Positions 9,522 through 18,508 of a DNA stretch of 61,646 nucleotides are shown here, piece by piece. The stretch is taken from contig FR879692.1 in NCBI GenBank assembly GCA_000435055.1, positions 8,107 through 69,752 of the forward strand, read 5' to 3'. The translations under genes and the position numbers were made by a program. Below the pieces are notes generated by a model that saw nothing but the letters and a program-made list of their open reading frames with translations, was not told the DNA's origin and ran no database searches. Each line of letters begins with the position of its first letter. Position 1 is the stretch's first letter. This stretch comes from Clostridium sp. CAG:138. GTDB taxonomy: Bacteria > Bacillota > Clostridia > Christensenellales > CAG-138.

Positions 9522-9956
9522 TCAGTTCATTGCCCTTGAAAGCAGAAGTTTTGCCGCTTCGATATAGCCCTGCTTTCCCATTCCGCATATCTGCGCAATG
9601 CAGACAGGTTCAATAACGCTGACGGCACGAAAAGGCTCACGGGCATGAATATCGCTCAAATGAACCTCCACAGTCGGCAGTCCGACCGCCTCTATTGCGT
9701 CGCGGATTGCATAGGAATAATGCGTGTATGCTCCCGGATTGATTATGATTCCGTCAAACTCGTTCATTGCGGCATGTATTGCATCGATGATATCACCCTC
9801 GTGATTGGATTGGAACGCTGCAAGTTCCGAACCGCAGGATATGACATAGCCATTCAATTCTTCCGTAATCGTCTCAAGTGTATCCGTTCCGTATACATTC
9901 GGAGAGCGCATCCCTGTCAAATTCAGGTTCGGACCGTTAATAACAACAAGTTTCAT
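9522..9956 (-). CDS. aroQ: Type II 3-dehydroquinate dehydratase
   Basis: A 144-residue enzyme that dehydrates 3-dehydroquinate to 3-dehydroshikimate in the shikimate pathway. Family hallmarks are present: NGPNLNLTG at residues 8-16 with the catalytic Tyr in VYGTDTL, the His of NPGAYTHYSYAIRDA, and EVHLSDIHAREPFR near the C-terminus. Length is normal. It is divergent from aroE, and a TGC-TATAAT extended -10 on the minus strand (9991-9986) lies about 30 nt before its start. The pairing puts two successive pathway steps side by side. Confidence 0.96.
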   Translation of the reverse strand: MKLVVINGPNLNLTGMRSPNVYGTDTLETITEELNGYVISCGSELAAFQSNHEGDIIDAIHAAMNEFDGIIINPGAYTHYSYAIRDAIEAVGLPTVEVHLSDIHAREPFRAVSVIEPVCIAQICGMGKQGYIEAAKLLLSRAMN

Positions 9957-10010
9957 TTTTTTGTGCCTTTCGTATTGTTAGCAACATTATAGCACAATTC
10001 GCTGCGTTAT

Positions 10011-10018
10011 GGTATAAT
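10011..10018 (+). promoter_or_regulatory. Extended -10 promoter of aroE, possibly leaderless
   Basis: TGGTATAAT with TATAAT at 10013-10018 ends 7 nt before the ATG at 10026, so transcription would begin at or next to the start codon. No -35 of quality and no ribosome binding site are visible. Confidence 0.5.
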
Positions 10019-10025
10019 CAAAAGC

Positions 10026-10883
10026 ATGAAAAAGAACTTGAACAAACTTCACCCGAATACATGCCGAGCTCTGCCGGAAGCTGCCGAGCACGGTACGGCG
10101 TTCTATGCCGTCATAGGAGATCCGATTGAACACAGTCGTTCCCCGGAAATATACGCGCCCATGTTCGGACAATTCGGCATCAATGCCGTTTTTTTGAAAA
10201 TCCGCGTAGTAGAATCGGAATTATGCCGCATACGCTCAATCGTGTCTGAGCGTTCACTGAGCGGATTTGCCGTTACAATGCCGCATAAAAAGGCAATTAT
10301 TCCGCTGCTTGACGGGATTGATGAAACTGCCGCCGAATGCGGCTCGGTAAACATCGTTACAATAAGCAATAACGGAAGCACCTTAATCGGACACAATACC
10401 GACGGCGACGGTTTGATAAACGCACTCAGGGAAACCGGAGCTGGGCTGAGCGGTGCGCAAGTTGTCATTCTCGGACACGGCGGCGCGGCAAACGGCGCAG
10501 CCGCTGCGCTTCTTCGTGCCGGAGCCGAAATCAGGTTCGTTACCCGTGATAAGAAGAACAGGATTGACATGTTTTCCGCAATTAAACATGCTGAAACAGA
10601 ATCCCGTCTTCTTTCTTCTGCCGACATTCTGATTAACGCAACTCCTATCGGTATGCATAACATGAACAACGACTGCTCCGATTATGAAGAGACTTCATTT
10701 CTGAATTGTCTTAAGCCCTCTTGCATTATTGCAGACATGGTCTATCGAACAAACGGCACAAAGCTCGTGCAGGATGCCGTACGCTTGGGCTTGACTGCCT
10801 TCGGCGGAGAGCGAATGCTCTTTCATCAGGGGAAACTGGCTTTTAAGCTTTGGACCGGGCTTGAATATATCCCCGAAAGCTGA
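10026..10883 (+). CDS. aroE: Shikimate dehydrogenase (NADP+)
   Basis: A 285-residue enzyme that reduces 3-dehydroshikimate to shikimate with NADPH. It shows the substrate motif VIGDPIEHSRSP (from about residue 29), the catalytic Lys in VTMPHKKA, and NTDGDG, followed by the Rossmann nucleotide loop VILGHGGAANGAA. The C-terminal GERMLFHQGKLAFKLW is typical. The N-terminus is about 20 residues longer than usual, but no better in-frame start exists downstream and an extended -10 box lies immediately before this ATG. It is divergent from aroQ. Confidence 0.95.
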   Translation: MKKNLNKLHPNTCRALPEAAEHGTAFYAVIGDPIEHSRSPEIYAPMFGQFGINAVFLKIRVVESELCRIRSIVSERSLSGFAVTMPHKKAIIPLLDGIDETAAECGSVNIVTISNNGSTLIGHNTDGDGLINALRETGAGLSGAQVVILGHGGAANGAAAALLRAGAEIRFVTRDKKNRIDMFSAIKHAETESRLLSSADILINATPIGMHNMNNDCSDYEETSFLNCLKPSCIIADMVYRTNGTKLVQDAVRLGLTAFGGERMLFHQGKLAFKLWTGLEYIPES

Positions 10884-10996
10884 ATTATCGCTGTTCGACT
10901 TTAAGGTTAAAGCCATGTGCTTCTTTCAGATTCAAACAATTACGCAAAAGCCCGCCGCAGTCAATGTTTGATATAATCCCCATAGAGTAGACACTT

Positions 10997-11042
10997 GAAA
11001 AAACAAAAGAATTCAAGGCTACACCAACAGTTTTCAGCCTTG
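10997..11042 (-). terminator. Terminator of the leuS operon
   Basis: On the minus strand CAAGGCT (11042-11036) pairs with AGCCTTG (11020-11014) and is followed by a T-rich tail (11009-10997). It lies 30 nt after the flavin-fold gene. Confidence 0.65.
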
Positions 11043-11072
11043 TGAAACAATTTCATCGCAATATGTTTCAAA

Positions 11073-11522
11073 TCAGAATTCGACTTCCAACGGTTCATTT
11101 GTGAACGAGCTGAACACTGCCTTTGCATTTTTGATGTAAAGAGCCTGTGTGTTTCCGTCGTTTTCATCGTACATTGCACGAAGCGACGGATAAGCATCCA
11201 GCATTGACCTGCGTGCTTCAACCCTGTTATCTTCAACAAGTTCCCCGCTCAGCCTAAGCCATTCACCCGTTTCTGCTTTAAACGCACAAAGTTCAAACTT
11301 GGGATTCGCTGCAAGCTGTTTTGAAACATCCTTCGCTCTGCCCGTTTGAATATACAGTTTGCCGTCAAAGATATGAATCGTGCCGAACGGACGTACTCTC
11401 GGCTGCTCGCCGTCCGCTGTTGCAAGGTAGTATGTCCCTGTATCCTTCAAAAACCGGCAAACTTTTTCCATTGCTTCGCGCGATGCAGCCGTTGCGCAGG
11501 TGTTTTCAGCATTTTCGTTCAT
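11073..11522 (-). CDS. Pyridoxamine 5'-phosphate oxidase family (FMN-binding split-barrel) protein
   Basis: A 149-residue protein when started at the ATG at 11522, which has AGGAGG nearby; upstream in-frame codons would run into leuS. The chain has the split-barrel pattern of small PNPOx-like proteins: GTYYLATADGEQPRVRPFG (residues 26-44), then IHIFDGKLYIQTGRAKDVSKQL. Relatives bind FMN or F420/heme-type ligands and reduce various substrates, so the substrate cannot be named. It follows leuS by 20 nt and is probably in the same transcript. Confidence 0.85.
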   Translation of the reverse strand: MNENAENTCATAASREAMEKVCRFLKDTGTYYLATADGEQPRVRPFGTIHIFDGKLYIQTGRAKDVSKQLAANPKFELCAFKAETGEWLRLSGELVEDNRVEARRSMLDAYPSLRAMYDENDGNTQALYIKNAKAVFSSFTNEPLEVEF

Positions 11523-11542
11523 GTACGCTGCCTCCTGATTAA

Positions 11543-13954
11543 TTATTTTACAACGATGTTCACGATGTTGCGAACGGCAATGAATTTCACAATATTCTTG
11601 CCCTCGACCCACGGCAGAACTTCTTCATTTTCAAGCACAAGTTTGCGCAAAGCTTCCGTTTCCATGCCGACAGGTATGCTCATCTTTGCACGAACCCTGC
11701 CGTTGATCTGAACAGCAATTTCCATTTCATCCTTTACGAGAGCTGCCTCATCGAACTTCGGCCACTCAGTTTCATAAATCGGCTTGTCGAATCCGATGAC
11801 GCTGTTCATTTCCTCCGTGATATGCGGCGCAACGGGATTCATCAACACAAGCAGTGTGTGCAGCTCATCACGAGTGACATCGCCCTTTGCGTAAATATCG
11901 TTTACAAGGCTCATCATCGCCGCAATCGCGGTGTTGAACTTCATACGTTCGTAATCTTCACTTACCTTTTTGATGCAGCCGTGGACTGCCGGAGCAAGCT
12001 CCCTGCGAATGCCCTCGCCTTCCGTGAGCATATCCTGCAAACGCCACACACGCTCAAGGAATCTGCGGCAGCCCTTAACACCCGCCGTGCTCCACGGAAT
12101 CGTTTGGTCAAATGCGCCTATGAACATCTCATACATGCGCACGGTATCTGCACCGTATTCATTCACAAGGTCATCGGGATTGATAACATTGCCGAAAGAT
12201 TTGCTCATTTTTCTTCCGTCCTCGGCAAGAATCATTCCGTGGCTGGTGCGCTTCATATAAGGTTCCGGGCAGCTTACAACGCCGATATCATACAGGAATT
12301 TATGCCAGAATCTTGAGTACAGCAGATGCAGCGTTGTATGCTCCATTCCGCCGTTGTACCAATCCACGGGCAGCCAGTAATCGAGCTTTGCTTTATCCGC
12401 GATTGCGGTATCGTTATGCGGATCGCAATAGCGTATATAATACCAACTTGAACCCGCCCAATTGGGCATTGTATCTATCTCGCGTTCAGCAGGTGCACCG
12501 CATTTCGGGCAGGTGGTATGGATCCACTCTGTCGCCCTTGCAAGCGCGGATGAACCGTCTTCAGCCGGACGGAAGTCATCAAGTTCGGGCAATTTGAGCG
12601 GAAGTTCATCCTCCGGCACGGGAACCCAACCGCAATGATCGCAGTGAACCAGGGGTATCGGTTCTCCCCAGTAACGCTGACGGCTGAACAGCCAATCGCG
12701 GAGCTTGAAATTCGTCTTTTTCTTTCCGATGCCCTCTTCTTCAAGCCAATGAATCATTGCGTTCTTTGCGTCCGCAACCTGCATTCCGTTCAGGAAGCCG
12801 GAATTTACTAAGATACCGTTTTCGCAGTCCGTAAATGCCTCATTTTCAATGTTTCCGCCCGACACAACTTCAACTATCGGCAGTCCCATCTTCTTTGCAA
12901 AGGCATAATCCCTCGTGTCGTGTGCGGGAACAGCCATAATTGCGCCCGTTCCGTAACCCATGAGGACATAATCCGAAATCCATACGGGAATCGGATTGCC
13001 CGTTGCAGGATTAATTGCAGTGATGCCTTCAAGCGGCACGCCTGTTTTTTCCTTTGCAAGCTCGCTGCGCTCGAAATCGCTCTTGTGCGCCGCCTGTTCA
13101 CGATAAGCGTTAACGGCCTCCATATTTGTAATCTTATCAGCCATTGCGTTCACGATCGGATGCTCGGGTGCAACTACCATGTATGTTGCACCGAACAGCG
13201 TATCCGGGCGAGTGGTGAATATGCGCAGTCCTTCGGGATACCCTTCAATTTTGAAAGTTACTTCCGCACCGATGCTGCGGCCGATCCAGTTTTTTTGCGA
13301 TGATTTCACTCTGTCGATAAAATCAACGGTATCAAGGTCATCAATCAGCCTGTCTGCATATTCCGTTATGCGCAGCATCCACTGAGAACGAACCTTTCGC
13401 ACAACGGGCGAACCGCAGCGTTCGCAGTTGCCGTCAACGACTTCCTCATTCGCAAGACCAACCTTGCAGGAAGGGCAGAAATTGATAGGAAGCTCCGCTT
13501 TATATGCAAGGCCCTTTTCGAAAAGTTTCAGGAAAATCCACTGCGTCCAACGATAGTATGCAGGATCGGACGTATAGATTTCACGCGAGTAATCAAACGA
13601 AAATCCAAGCATTTTCAGCTGATTGTGAAAAACGCGCATATTGCGCTCAGTTACCTTTGCGGGGTGTTCGCCGGTTTTTATTGCATAATTCTCCGTCGGC
13701 AGACCGAAGCTGTCATAACCGATCGGGAAAAGGACATTGTAGCCTTCCATGCGGCGTTTTCTTGAAATAATATCCAACGCTGTGTTGCTGCGCGGATGAC
13801 CGACATGCAGCCCTGCTCCGCTGGGAAACGGAAATTCAATTAGAGCATAATATTTCGGCTTTGTAAAGTCGTCTTTTGCTTCAAAGCAATGCGTATCATC
13901 CCATATTTTTTGCCATTTTCTTTCGATTGGCAAATGTTCATAACGTTCACTCAT
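11543..13954 (-). CDS. leuS: Leucyl-tRNA synthetase
   Basis: An 803-residue class I synthetase that charges tRNA-Leu. The HIGH signature appears as HVGHP at residues 50-54 and KMSKS at about 581-585 in DGRKMSKSFGN. The connective editing domain contains the Thr-rich FTTRPDTLFGATYMVVAPEH type of sequence, and two Cys pairs (CPSC...CERC, and CPKC later) form the usual zinc knuckles. Length is normal for bacterial LeuS. The start has AAGGAG 10 nt upstream, and expression is expected to be controlled by the T-box leader before it. Confidence 0.97.
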   Translation of the reverse strand: MSERYEHLPIERKWQKIWDDTHCFEAKDDFTKPKYYALIEFPFPSGAGLHVGHPRSNTALDIISRKRRMEGYNVLFPIGYDSFGLPTENYAIKTGEHPAKVTERNMRVFHNQLKMLGFSFDYSREIYTSDPAYYRWTQWIFLKLFEKGLAYKAELPINFCPSCKVGLANEEVVDGNCERCGSPVVRKVRSQWMLRITEYADRLIDDLDTVDFIDRVKSSQKNWIGRSIGAEVTFKIEGYPEGLRIFTTRPDTLFGATYMVVAPEHPIVNAMADKITNMEAVNAYREQAAHKSDFERSELAKEKTGVPLEGITAINPATGNPIPVWISDYVLMGYGTGAIMAVPAHDTRDYAFAKKMGLPIVEVVSGGNIENEAFTDCENGILVNSGFLNGMQVADAKNAMIHWLEEEGIGKKKTNFKLRDWLFSRQRYWGEPIPLVHCDHCGWVPVPEDELPLKLPELDDFRPAEDGSSALARATEWIHTTCPKCGAPAEREIDTMPNWAGSSWYYIRYCDPHNDTAIADKAKLDYWLPVDWYNGGMEHTTLHLLYSRFWHKFLYDIGVVSCPEPYMKRTSHGMILAEDGRKMSKSFGNVINPDDLVNEYGADTVRMYEMFIGAFDQTIPWSTAGVKGCRRFLERVWRLQDMLTEGEGIRRELAPAVHGCIKKVSEDYERMKFNTAIAAMMSLVNDIYAKGDVTRDELHTLLVLMNPVAPHITEEMNSVIGFDKPIYETEWPKFDEAALVKDEMEIAVQINGRVRAKMSIPVGMETEALRKLVLENEEVLPWVEGKNIVKFIAVRNIVNIVVK

Positions 13955-13998
13955 AGATTTTTATTCTCCTTCTTGGTGTTGTTTCGAACTCAATTCAT

Positions 13999-14049
13999 AA
14001 AAAAACCCCCGCTCGAATGCGGCATTGACTGCCGATCCGAAGACGAGGG
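13999..14049 (-). terminator. T-box-controlled terminator in the leuS leader
   Basis: On the minus strand CCCTCG (14049-14044) pairs with CGAGcGGGGG, with an inner GGCA/TGCC, followed by seven T (14005-13999). Its 5' side lies just after the T-box element, the usual arrangement for antiterminator/terminator switching. Confidence 0.85.
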
Positions 14050-14418
14050 AAACACACGATAATCTGCCCACGCGGTACCACTCCGGTTGCTTTGCCGCAC
14101 ACTGAATATGCGCAGCAAAACCGCTCAATGCCCTTAACGCGGGCTTGCGTTTGCAGCTAATGCAGGAAAGCTTTTAATATTGAAACATGTCTCCCCTGCC
14201 TCGCGGCAAAAGCTCTGCGGTGAGCAACAAACCCCTTGCACCGTCTCGCACCATACCGACGGTTCTCTTATGCCTCTGAGTGTTTGTATATCCGCTTCAA
14301 AGCCGGTAGCATTATTAACATGATTTGCACATGACTTCCGTACTTCAGCAATTCGAACTGCGGCTGTCATCCAAGCATACTCTCGGTTAACGGAATGCAC
14401 TGCCGTTCACCTGATGCA
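14000..14418 (-). promoter_or_regulatory. T-box leader (tRNA-sensing riboswitch) of leuS
   Basis: The minus-strand leader is about 420 nt long and carries the diagnostic T-box sequence GGAGTGGTACCGCG at 14084-14071, directly before the terminator above. T-box RNAs bind the cognate tRNA; an uncharged 3' end stabilises the antiterminator and lets transcription proceed. From position it should read tRNA-Leu. I could not fold stem I securely by eye, so the specifier codon is not assigned. Confidence 0.93.
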
Positions 14419-14424
14419 AGTATA

Positions 14425-14452
14425 ATTATAGCCGTTTTTTTTCGTTTGTCAA
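14425..14452 (-). promoter_or_regulatory. Consensus promoter of the leuS T-box transcript
   Basis: Minus strand TTGACA (14452-14447), a 16-nt spacer and TATAAT (14430-14425). Confidence 0.85.
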
Positions 14453-14542
14453 GAAAAAACCGACGCCATCAATTTTTGAACAATGCAGCTTGGGACCGAT
14501 TTCGCACAGAACGGTTTGATTTTCCGTTCGGAACTGTTTCCG

Positions 14543-15199
14543 TCACGCTGCCATGCTCATGAGTTTCTCCACCAAAGAGCGAACCCATCCGATAATTTCA
14601 TCTGTGTAAAGGTAACACAGCACTGCCGCAGCTGCAAAAAGCACCGCCGCTGTAAGCAGACCGATAAGCGCGGCACGCGCGTACGAACGACTGTTTTTGT
14701 TGATGCCCTCCGCAAATGCAAAAACGAACAGCACAACTATATTCACAATCGGAATCATGAACAGGAGCTTGCGCCAAATAAAGCTCCATGTACTTAACGG
14801 TTTCACCGGCGGCTGAACCGCGGCTGCAGACTCGCAAGGGGCAGCATTTTTTTTTGCAGACTCGCAAGGTGCAGCATTTTTATTCTTTTCTGTCGAAATT
14901 CTGTTTGCGGGCTGCGCTTTGAGATTATTATCGTTTGCCGCGCTCATTCGTTCGCCGCTGTTTTCGTCTGCGCCGGCGACGTCACTGTTTTCTGCAACGG
15001 TATTCCCTGAATTTGTTTCATGCGTTCCGTCCGCTGCATCCGATGTGAAAACCGCATCCATTACGGATGAGTCATCATTATTACTGTTCTCAGAAGCAGT
15101 CATTTTTTCCTGTTTAGGCAGATTATCGAGTCTTCCGCCGCACCCTGTGCAGAATAATGCCCCGTCAGCCGCCTCTTTACCGCAATTTGGACAAATCAT
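14543..15199 (-). CDS. Zinc-ribbon membrane protein of unknown function
   Basis: A 218-residue protein in three parts. Residues 1-25 are a zinc ribbon with two CxxC pairs (CPNCGKEA and CTGCGGRL). Residues 30-135 are a low-complexity, Asn/Ser/Asp-rich linker containing a duplicated 10-residue unit. The C-terminal part holds two membrane segments, around FMIPIVNIVVLFVFAFAEG and ALIGLLTAAVLFAAAAVL. Such proteins are common in Clostridia and no function is assigned. It lies just upstream of the leuS promoter on the same strand, behind a modest GAAAGG site. Confidence 0.75.
   Translation of the reverse strand: MICPNCGKEAADGALFCTGCGGRLDNLPKQEKMTASENSNNDDSSVMDAVFTSDAADGTHETNSGNTVAENSDVAGADENSGERMSAANDNNLKAQPANRISTEKNKNAAPCESAKKNAAPCESAAAVQPPVKPLSTWSFIWRKLLFMIPIVNIVVLFVFAFAEGINKNSRSYARAALIGLLTAAVLFAAAAVLCYLYTDEIIGWVRSLVEKLMSMAA
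14825..14884. repeat. Two tandem 30-bp units inside the zinc-ribbon gene
   Basis: Two copies of a 30-bp unit starting TGCAGACTCGCAAGG (14825 and 14855) differ at a few bases. They encode two consecutive copies of (N/K)KNAAPCESA in the disordered linker. The period keeps the frame, so copy number could vary without breaking the protein. Confidence 0.85.
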
Positions 15200-15586
15200 G
15201 TTTCACGTTTCCTTTCGATTTTTCGTTTGGTATTGACTCTGCAAAACAAAACCCTATGCAATGCCGCACTTTCATGAGTGCTTTGATTGGTTCTGAAGTT
15301 TTTCAAGTACACCCGGATACTCTCTTTGTGGATTTAAGCCCGAATCTGTGAACTTTCTCCGCAAAAGGTTACTTATCAAGGTTTACTCCGTTTGCCGATT
15401 ACACAATTTTCTTGCGTTTATATGTTATCACACTTTCATGTCCTTGTATACAGTCTTTTGCAAAATAACGAAAAGAATCCACATTTTCAACAAAAAATCC
15501 GCGGCAGAGTCAATTTCGTGCAAGCTTATTACACATATTTGTGACGCAATGCCCGTATGCTCGGAACGTGGACGCTCTCGGTTTTC
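15200..15586. other. Intergenic stretch with no gene seen
   Basis: About 390 nt between the acyl-CoA ligase terminator and the zinc-ribbon gene start. Neither strand shows a frame with coding character, and I recognise no RNA motif. Confidence 0.5.
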
Positions 15587-15637
15587 AAAAAAACTCTGCC
15601 TCGGGCAGGTTCAATTTCCGAACCTGCCCGCAGCAGA
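15587..15637 (-). terminator. Terminator after the acyl-CoA ligase gene
   Basis: CGGGCAGGTTC (15602-15612) pairs perfectly with GAACCTGCCCG (15620-15630). The stem is extended by CTCTG/CAGAG across a small internal loop and followed on the minus strand by seven T (15593-15587). Confidence 0.9.
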
Positions 15638-15654
15638 GCCGCTTGTTATTCAAA

Positions 15655-17400
15655 TCAACTTACGAGTTCCTTTGCAAGATCCGCATTGGCTTCCTTTTCA
15701 AGCACCGTGTATGCAATCTTGCCGACAAGAGTCTTCGGCAATTCCGAACGGAATTCGATAGTATACGGCATTGCGTATTTTGCAATATGCTTTTTGCAAT
15801 AGTTCAGAATATCCTGCCGCAGCTCCTCAGAGGGCTCGAACCCGTCCCTCAGGACAACGTATGCAAGCACTTTTTCCATCTTGTACGGATCTTTTACGCC
15901 AATGACGCAGCTCATCTGAACGGCATCGTGTCCGTCTATGATGTTTTCAAGCTGGGACGGATAAACGTTGTATCCGCTCGTAACAATCATTCGCTTAATG
16001 CGCTGTTTGAAATAGATGAATCCGTCCTTATCCATGCTGCCGAGGTCGCCCGTATGCAGCCACACATGGCCGTCCGAATGCGTGCGCAATGTGTTTGCAT
16101 TCTCTTCCTTGTGGTTGAGATAACCTATCATTACTGAAGGTCCGCGAAGGCAGATTTCGCCCAGTTCGCCGTAAGGAACTTCATCGTTTGTGCCGACAGC
16201 GCAAATCTGATAGTATGTGTCGGGATAAGGCAGACCGATGCTGCCCTCACGCTCCTGATTGTAAGGCGTAAGACAGCTTGCGGTAACGCATTCGGTCGTT
16301 CCGTAGCCCTCACGAACATGAACTGTTGCACCGTGCGCTTCAAGGAATGCATCGAATCTGCGTTTCAATTCAACCGAAAGCGAATCACCGCCCGAGAATA
16401 CGCCGCGCAGGTAGTCGAGTTTCTCGCCGTCAAGATAAGGATTGCGCGTTATCGCTTCAAACAGGGTCGGTACACCCGCGATATAATTGGGCTTTTCCTT
16501 TTTGATGAGCTCTGCATATTTCTTAACATTGAACTGAGGAACAAGAATGCTTGTTCCGCCGACTTCAAGCATCGTGTGTATGCAGACGCCGAGTCCGAAA
16601 CCGTGGAAAATCGGCATTGCCGCCAGCATTCTTGCATGACGCACAACGCTGTTGCACATAGCCGCGGTTTGCAGTCCGAGAGCATTAAAGTTCATTCCGC
16701 TGAGCTGAATGCCCTTCGTGACACCCGTTGTTCCGCCCGAAAACAGTATGACAGCCGTTTCATTCGCCGGCATATGAACGATATATTTTGCAAGATCGAC
16801 TTTTTTTCCGTTCCCGATAAAATCTTTCCAGAAGATAACGGAAGGATCCGCCTTGTTGACTTTGTTCTTTTTTGCATTCATCAGCTTGAATGCAGCGGAC
16901 TTGACGGCGCCGAGCTCATCTGCTGCGGAAGTTATGATAACCTTTTTGACAGGATATGTTTTTTCAACCTCCGCAACTTTTGAATAGAACTGATCGAGCG
17001 TCAGCAAATAGTCACTTTTTACTTCCTTAAGGTAGTAAATTATTTCGCTGACAGCCGAAAGCGGATGAATCATGCTTGCGACCGCACCGATTCGATTGAG
17101 TGCGTACATGCAGAACACCGCCTGCGGAACGTTCGGCATGCAAATTGTGACCATATCACCTTTTTTTACGCCGAGAGCTACAAATCCCGCAGCTGCTTGA
17201 TTGATTTTTTCAACAAGAACGGTGTAGCTGAATGTTTTGCCCATGAAGGAAATTGCAGGAAAATCCTTTTCCTTTTCTGCCGTCTTCAACACCGCATCCG
17301 CAATGCTCACATTCGGATACTCAAGGTGAAAAGGAACGTCACCGTAATTTGCCAGCCACGGTGCGCCCTGTTCCAACGGGTTCATTTGATTGTTTTGCAT
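15655..17400 (-). CDS. Acyl-CoA synthetase / AMP-dependent ligase
   Basis: A class I adenylate-forming enzyme of about 581 residues that activates a carboxylic acid as acyl-AMP and probably transfers it to CoA. Motifs in order: the P-loop LFSGGTTGVTKGI near residue 193, then EGYGTTEC, the hinge region with HTGDLG, and the A10-like Lys in LPKTLVGKIAYT near the C-terminus. Overall similarity is to long-chain fatty acyl-CoA ligases; the true substrate is unknown. I start at the ATG at 17400 (MQNNQMNPLEQG), which has AAAGGA nearby, rather than 22 codons upstream. It follows the E2-like acyltransferase, so the two may act on the same acyl group. Confidence 0.9.
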   Translation of the reverse strand: MQNNQMNPLEQGAPWLANYGDVPFHLEYPNVSIADAVLKTAEKEKDFPAISFMGKTFSYTVLVEKINQAAAGFVALGVKKGDMVTICMPNVPQAVFCMYALNRIGAVASMIHPLSAVSEIIYYLKEVKSDYLLTLDQFYSKVAEVEKTYPVKKVIITSAADELGAVKSAAFKLMNAKKNKVNKADPSVIFWKDFIGNGKKVDLAKYIVHMPANETAVILFSGGTTGVTKGIQLSGMNFNALGLQTAAMCNSVVRHARMLAAMPIFHGFGLGVCIHTMLEVGGTSILVPQFNVKKYAELIKKEKPNYIAGVPTLFEAITRNPYLDGEKLDYLRGVFSGGDSLSVELKRRFDAFLEAHGATVHVREGYGTTECVTASCLTPYNQEREGSIGLPYPDTYYQICAVGTNDEVPYGELGEICLRGPSVMIGYLNHKEENANTLRTHSDGHVWLHTGDLGSMDKDGFIYFKQRIKRMIVTSGYNVYPSQLENIIDGHDAVQMSCVIGVKDPYKMEKVLAYVVLRDGFEPSEELRQDILNYCKKHIAKYAMPYTIEFRSELPKTLVGKIAYTVLEKEANADLAKELVS

Positions 17401-17525
17401 ATTATTCCTTTCGATTTTTGGGAAAAATCGAAATACGCAGCAACACACGGAGGACAATGCGCGCATTTCTGTTTTGCGTCATTGTCCGACCGCTGTGCCG
17501 TTGTTCCGTTGTTGTTTGCGTTTGT

Positions 17526-18410
17526 TCAGAACTCAACAGGAGTCTGAATCGGCAGATCAAGCAATTCCGGCTCGCTGAGCAGTTTTTTTAGCAGCGTTAT
17601 ACTTTTTGCAAAATAAACGCCGTCCGCAATGCGTTCATCAACAGTCAGCCCGAGTCTCAGCGCCTCACGCATTTCATAGCTTCCGTCAGCGTTGAAGAAC
17701 GGGTGCAAATGTTTTTCATCAATAATAGCAAATAAAGAATTAGTGCCCCAGTTCGTCAGGTGATGATAGCTCGCATGCATCTTGATGCTTCCGAGATTGC
17801 TTATAAAAACGGATGAATTGTATGGGTCATCCTTTGTAAGCCATGTCGGAACCCAACCGTGATAATCCAGCCACATCAGAATGCCGACCACGATTCGAAG
17901 AAGAAAGCGCGGCATTTTTGTCAACGTTTCCATTGCGTCGGTCGTGCCGTCCGTCTTGTCGTGCTTGCGCACGGAAGTTACGAATTTTTCAACTTTATCG
18001 TGAATCTGATCAACCGGCGGCTGCCCCTGCCTGTCAATGTCTACAATCGCAAGTGCTTCATAGGAATTATCCTCGAAACGCTTTTTAACAACAAAGGAGA
18101 CACTCAATGCCTTGCGCTCGTAAACCCGATGTCCCGCAACAAAGCAATTCAACCTTGGGCGCAGGGTTACGGTTTTTGCAATAGCAGCGCAGAGCACATG
18201 AAACAAAGTGTACCTGAATGCGGGATTTGATGCATTCTTTTTTGCAACGTATTCATTCACGGCGGTAAGGTCGATAAGCTCGCTCATCACTGCCTCATTA
18301 TCGCACCTGTTCGGAAGCAGATACGGAATAAATTTGTGCATTGCATCAAGATCTCTCAAAAGGTATGCATCCTTGCGGTCGCCGCGGCGACGCTTTCGGT
18401 TTGTTTCCAT
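17526..18410 (-). CDS. Lipoamide acyltransferase (E2)-like protein without lipoyl domain and without the catalytic His
   Basis: A 294-residue protein resembling the catalytic domain of 2-oxoacid dehydrogenase E2 and chloramphenicol acetyltransferase. It contains FHVLCAAIAKTVTLRPRLN at about 70-88, SSVFISNLGSIKMHA near 203 and a C-terminal LGLTVDERIADGVYFA. In active E2/CAT enzymes the last motif is DHRxxDG or HHxxxDG; here Glu259 stands where the catalytic His should be. There is no lipoyl or E1/E3-binding domain and no other dehydrogenase subunit nearby. Proteins with this DER-x-x-DG variant occur in other Clostridia under the E2 label, so the change is probably a family trait. Transcribed from its own consensus promoter ahead of the acyl-CoA ligase gene. 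Confidence 0.82.
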   Translation of the reverse strand: METNRKRRRGDRKDAYLLRDLDAMHKFIPYLLPNRCDNEAVMSELIDLTAVNEYVAKKNASNPAFRYTLFHVLCAAIAKTVTLRPRLNCFVAGHRVYERKALSVSFVVKKRFEDNSYEALAIVDIDRQGQPPVDQIHDKVEKFVTSVRKHDKTDGTTDAMETLTKMPRFLLRIVVGILMWLDYHGWVPTWLTKDDPYNSSVFISNLGSIKMHASYHHLTNWGTNSLFAIIDEKHLHPFFNADGSYEMREALRLGLTVDERIADGVYFAKSITLLKKLLSEPELLDLPIQTPVEF

Positions 18411-18479
18411 CGTATTGATTCTCCCATTGTTCAGCGGGTATTGGAAGCATCACGTATACTTCCCACTGTAAACATATCT

Positions 18480-18508
18480 ATTATAGCCCGCTGCGCCGCA
18501 TTTGTCAA
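18480..18508 (-). promoter_or_regulatory. Perfect consensus promoter of the E2-like/acyl-CoA ligase operon
   Basis: Minus strand TTGACA (18508-18503), a 17-nt spacer and TATAAT (18485-18480), about 65 nt before the start at 18410. Confidence 0.88.

Noticed and set aside
10960..11010. Possible insertion-sequence end (TGTCTACTCTATGGGG on the minus strand)
   Set aside because: No transposase remnant, no matching second end and no target duplication were seen; the adjacent hairpin is explained as the leuS operon terminator.
14134..14400. An 88-codon minus-strand frame upstream of leuS
   Set aside because: It lies wholly inside the T-box leader RNA and has no ribosome binding site.
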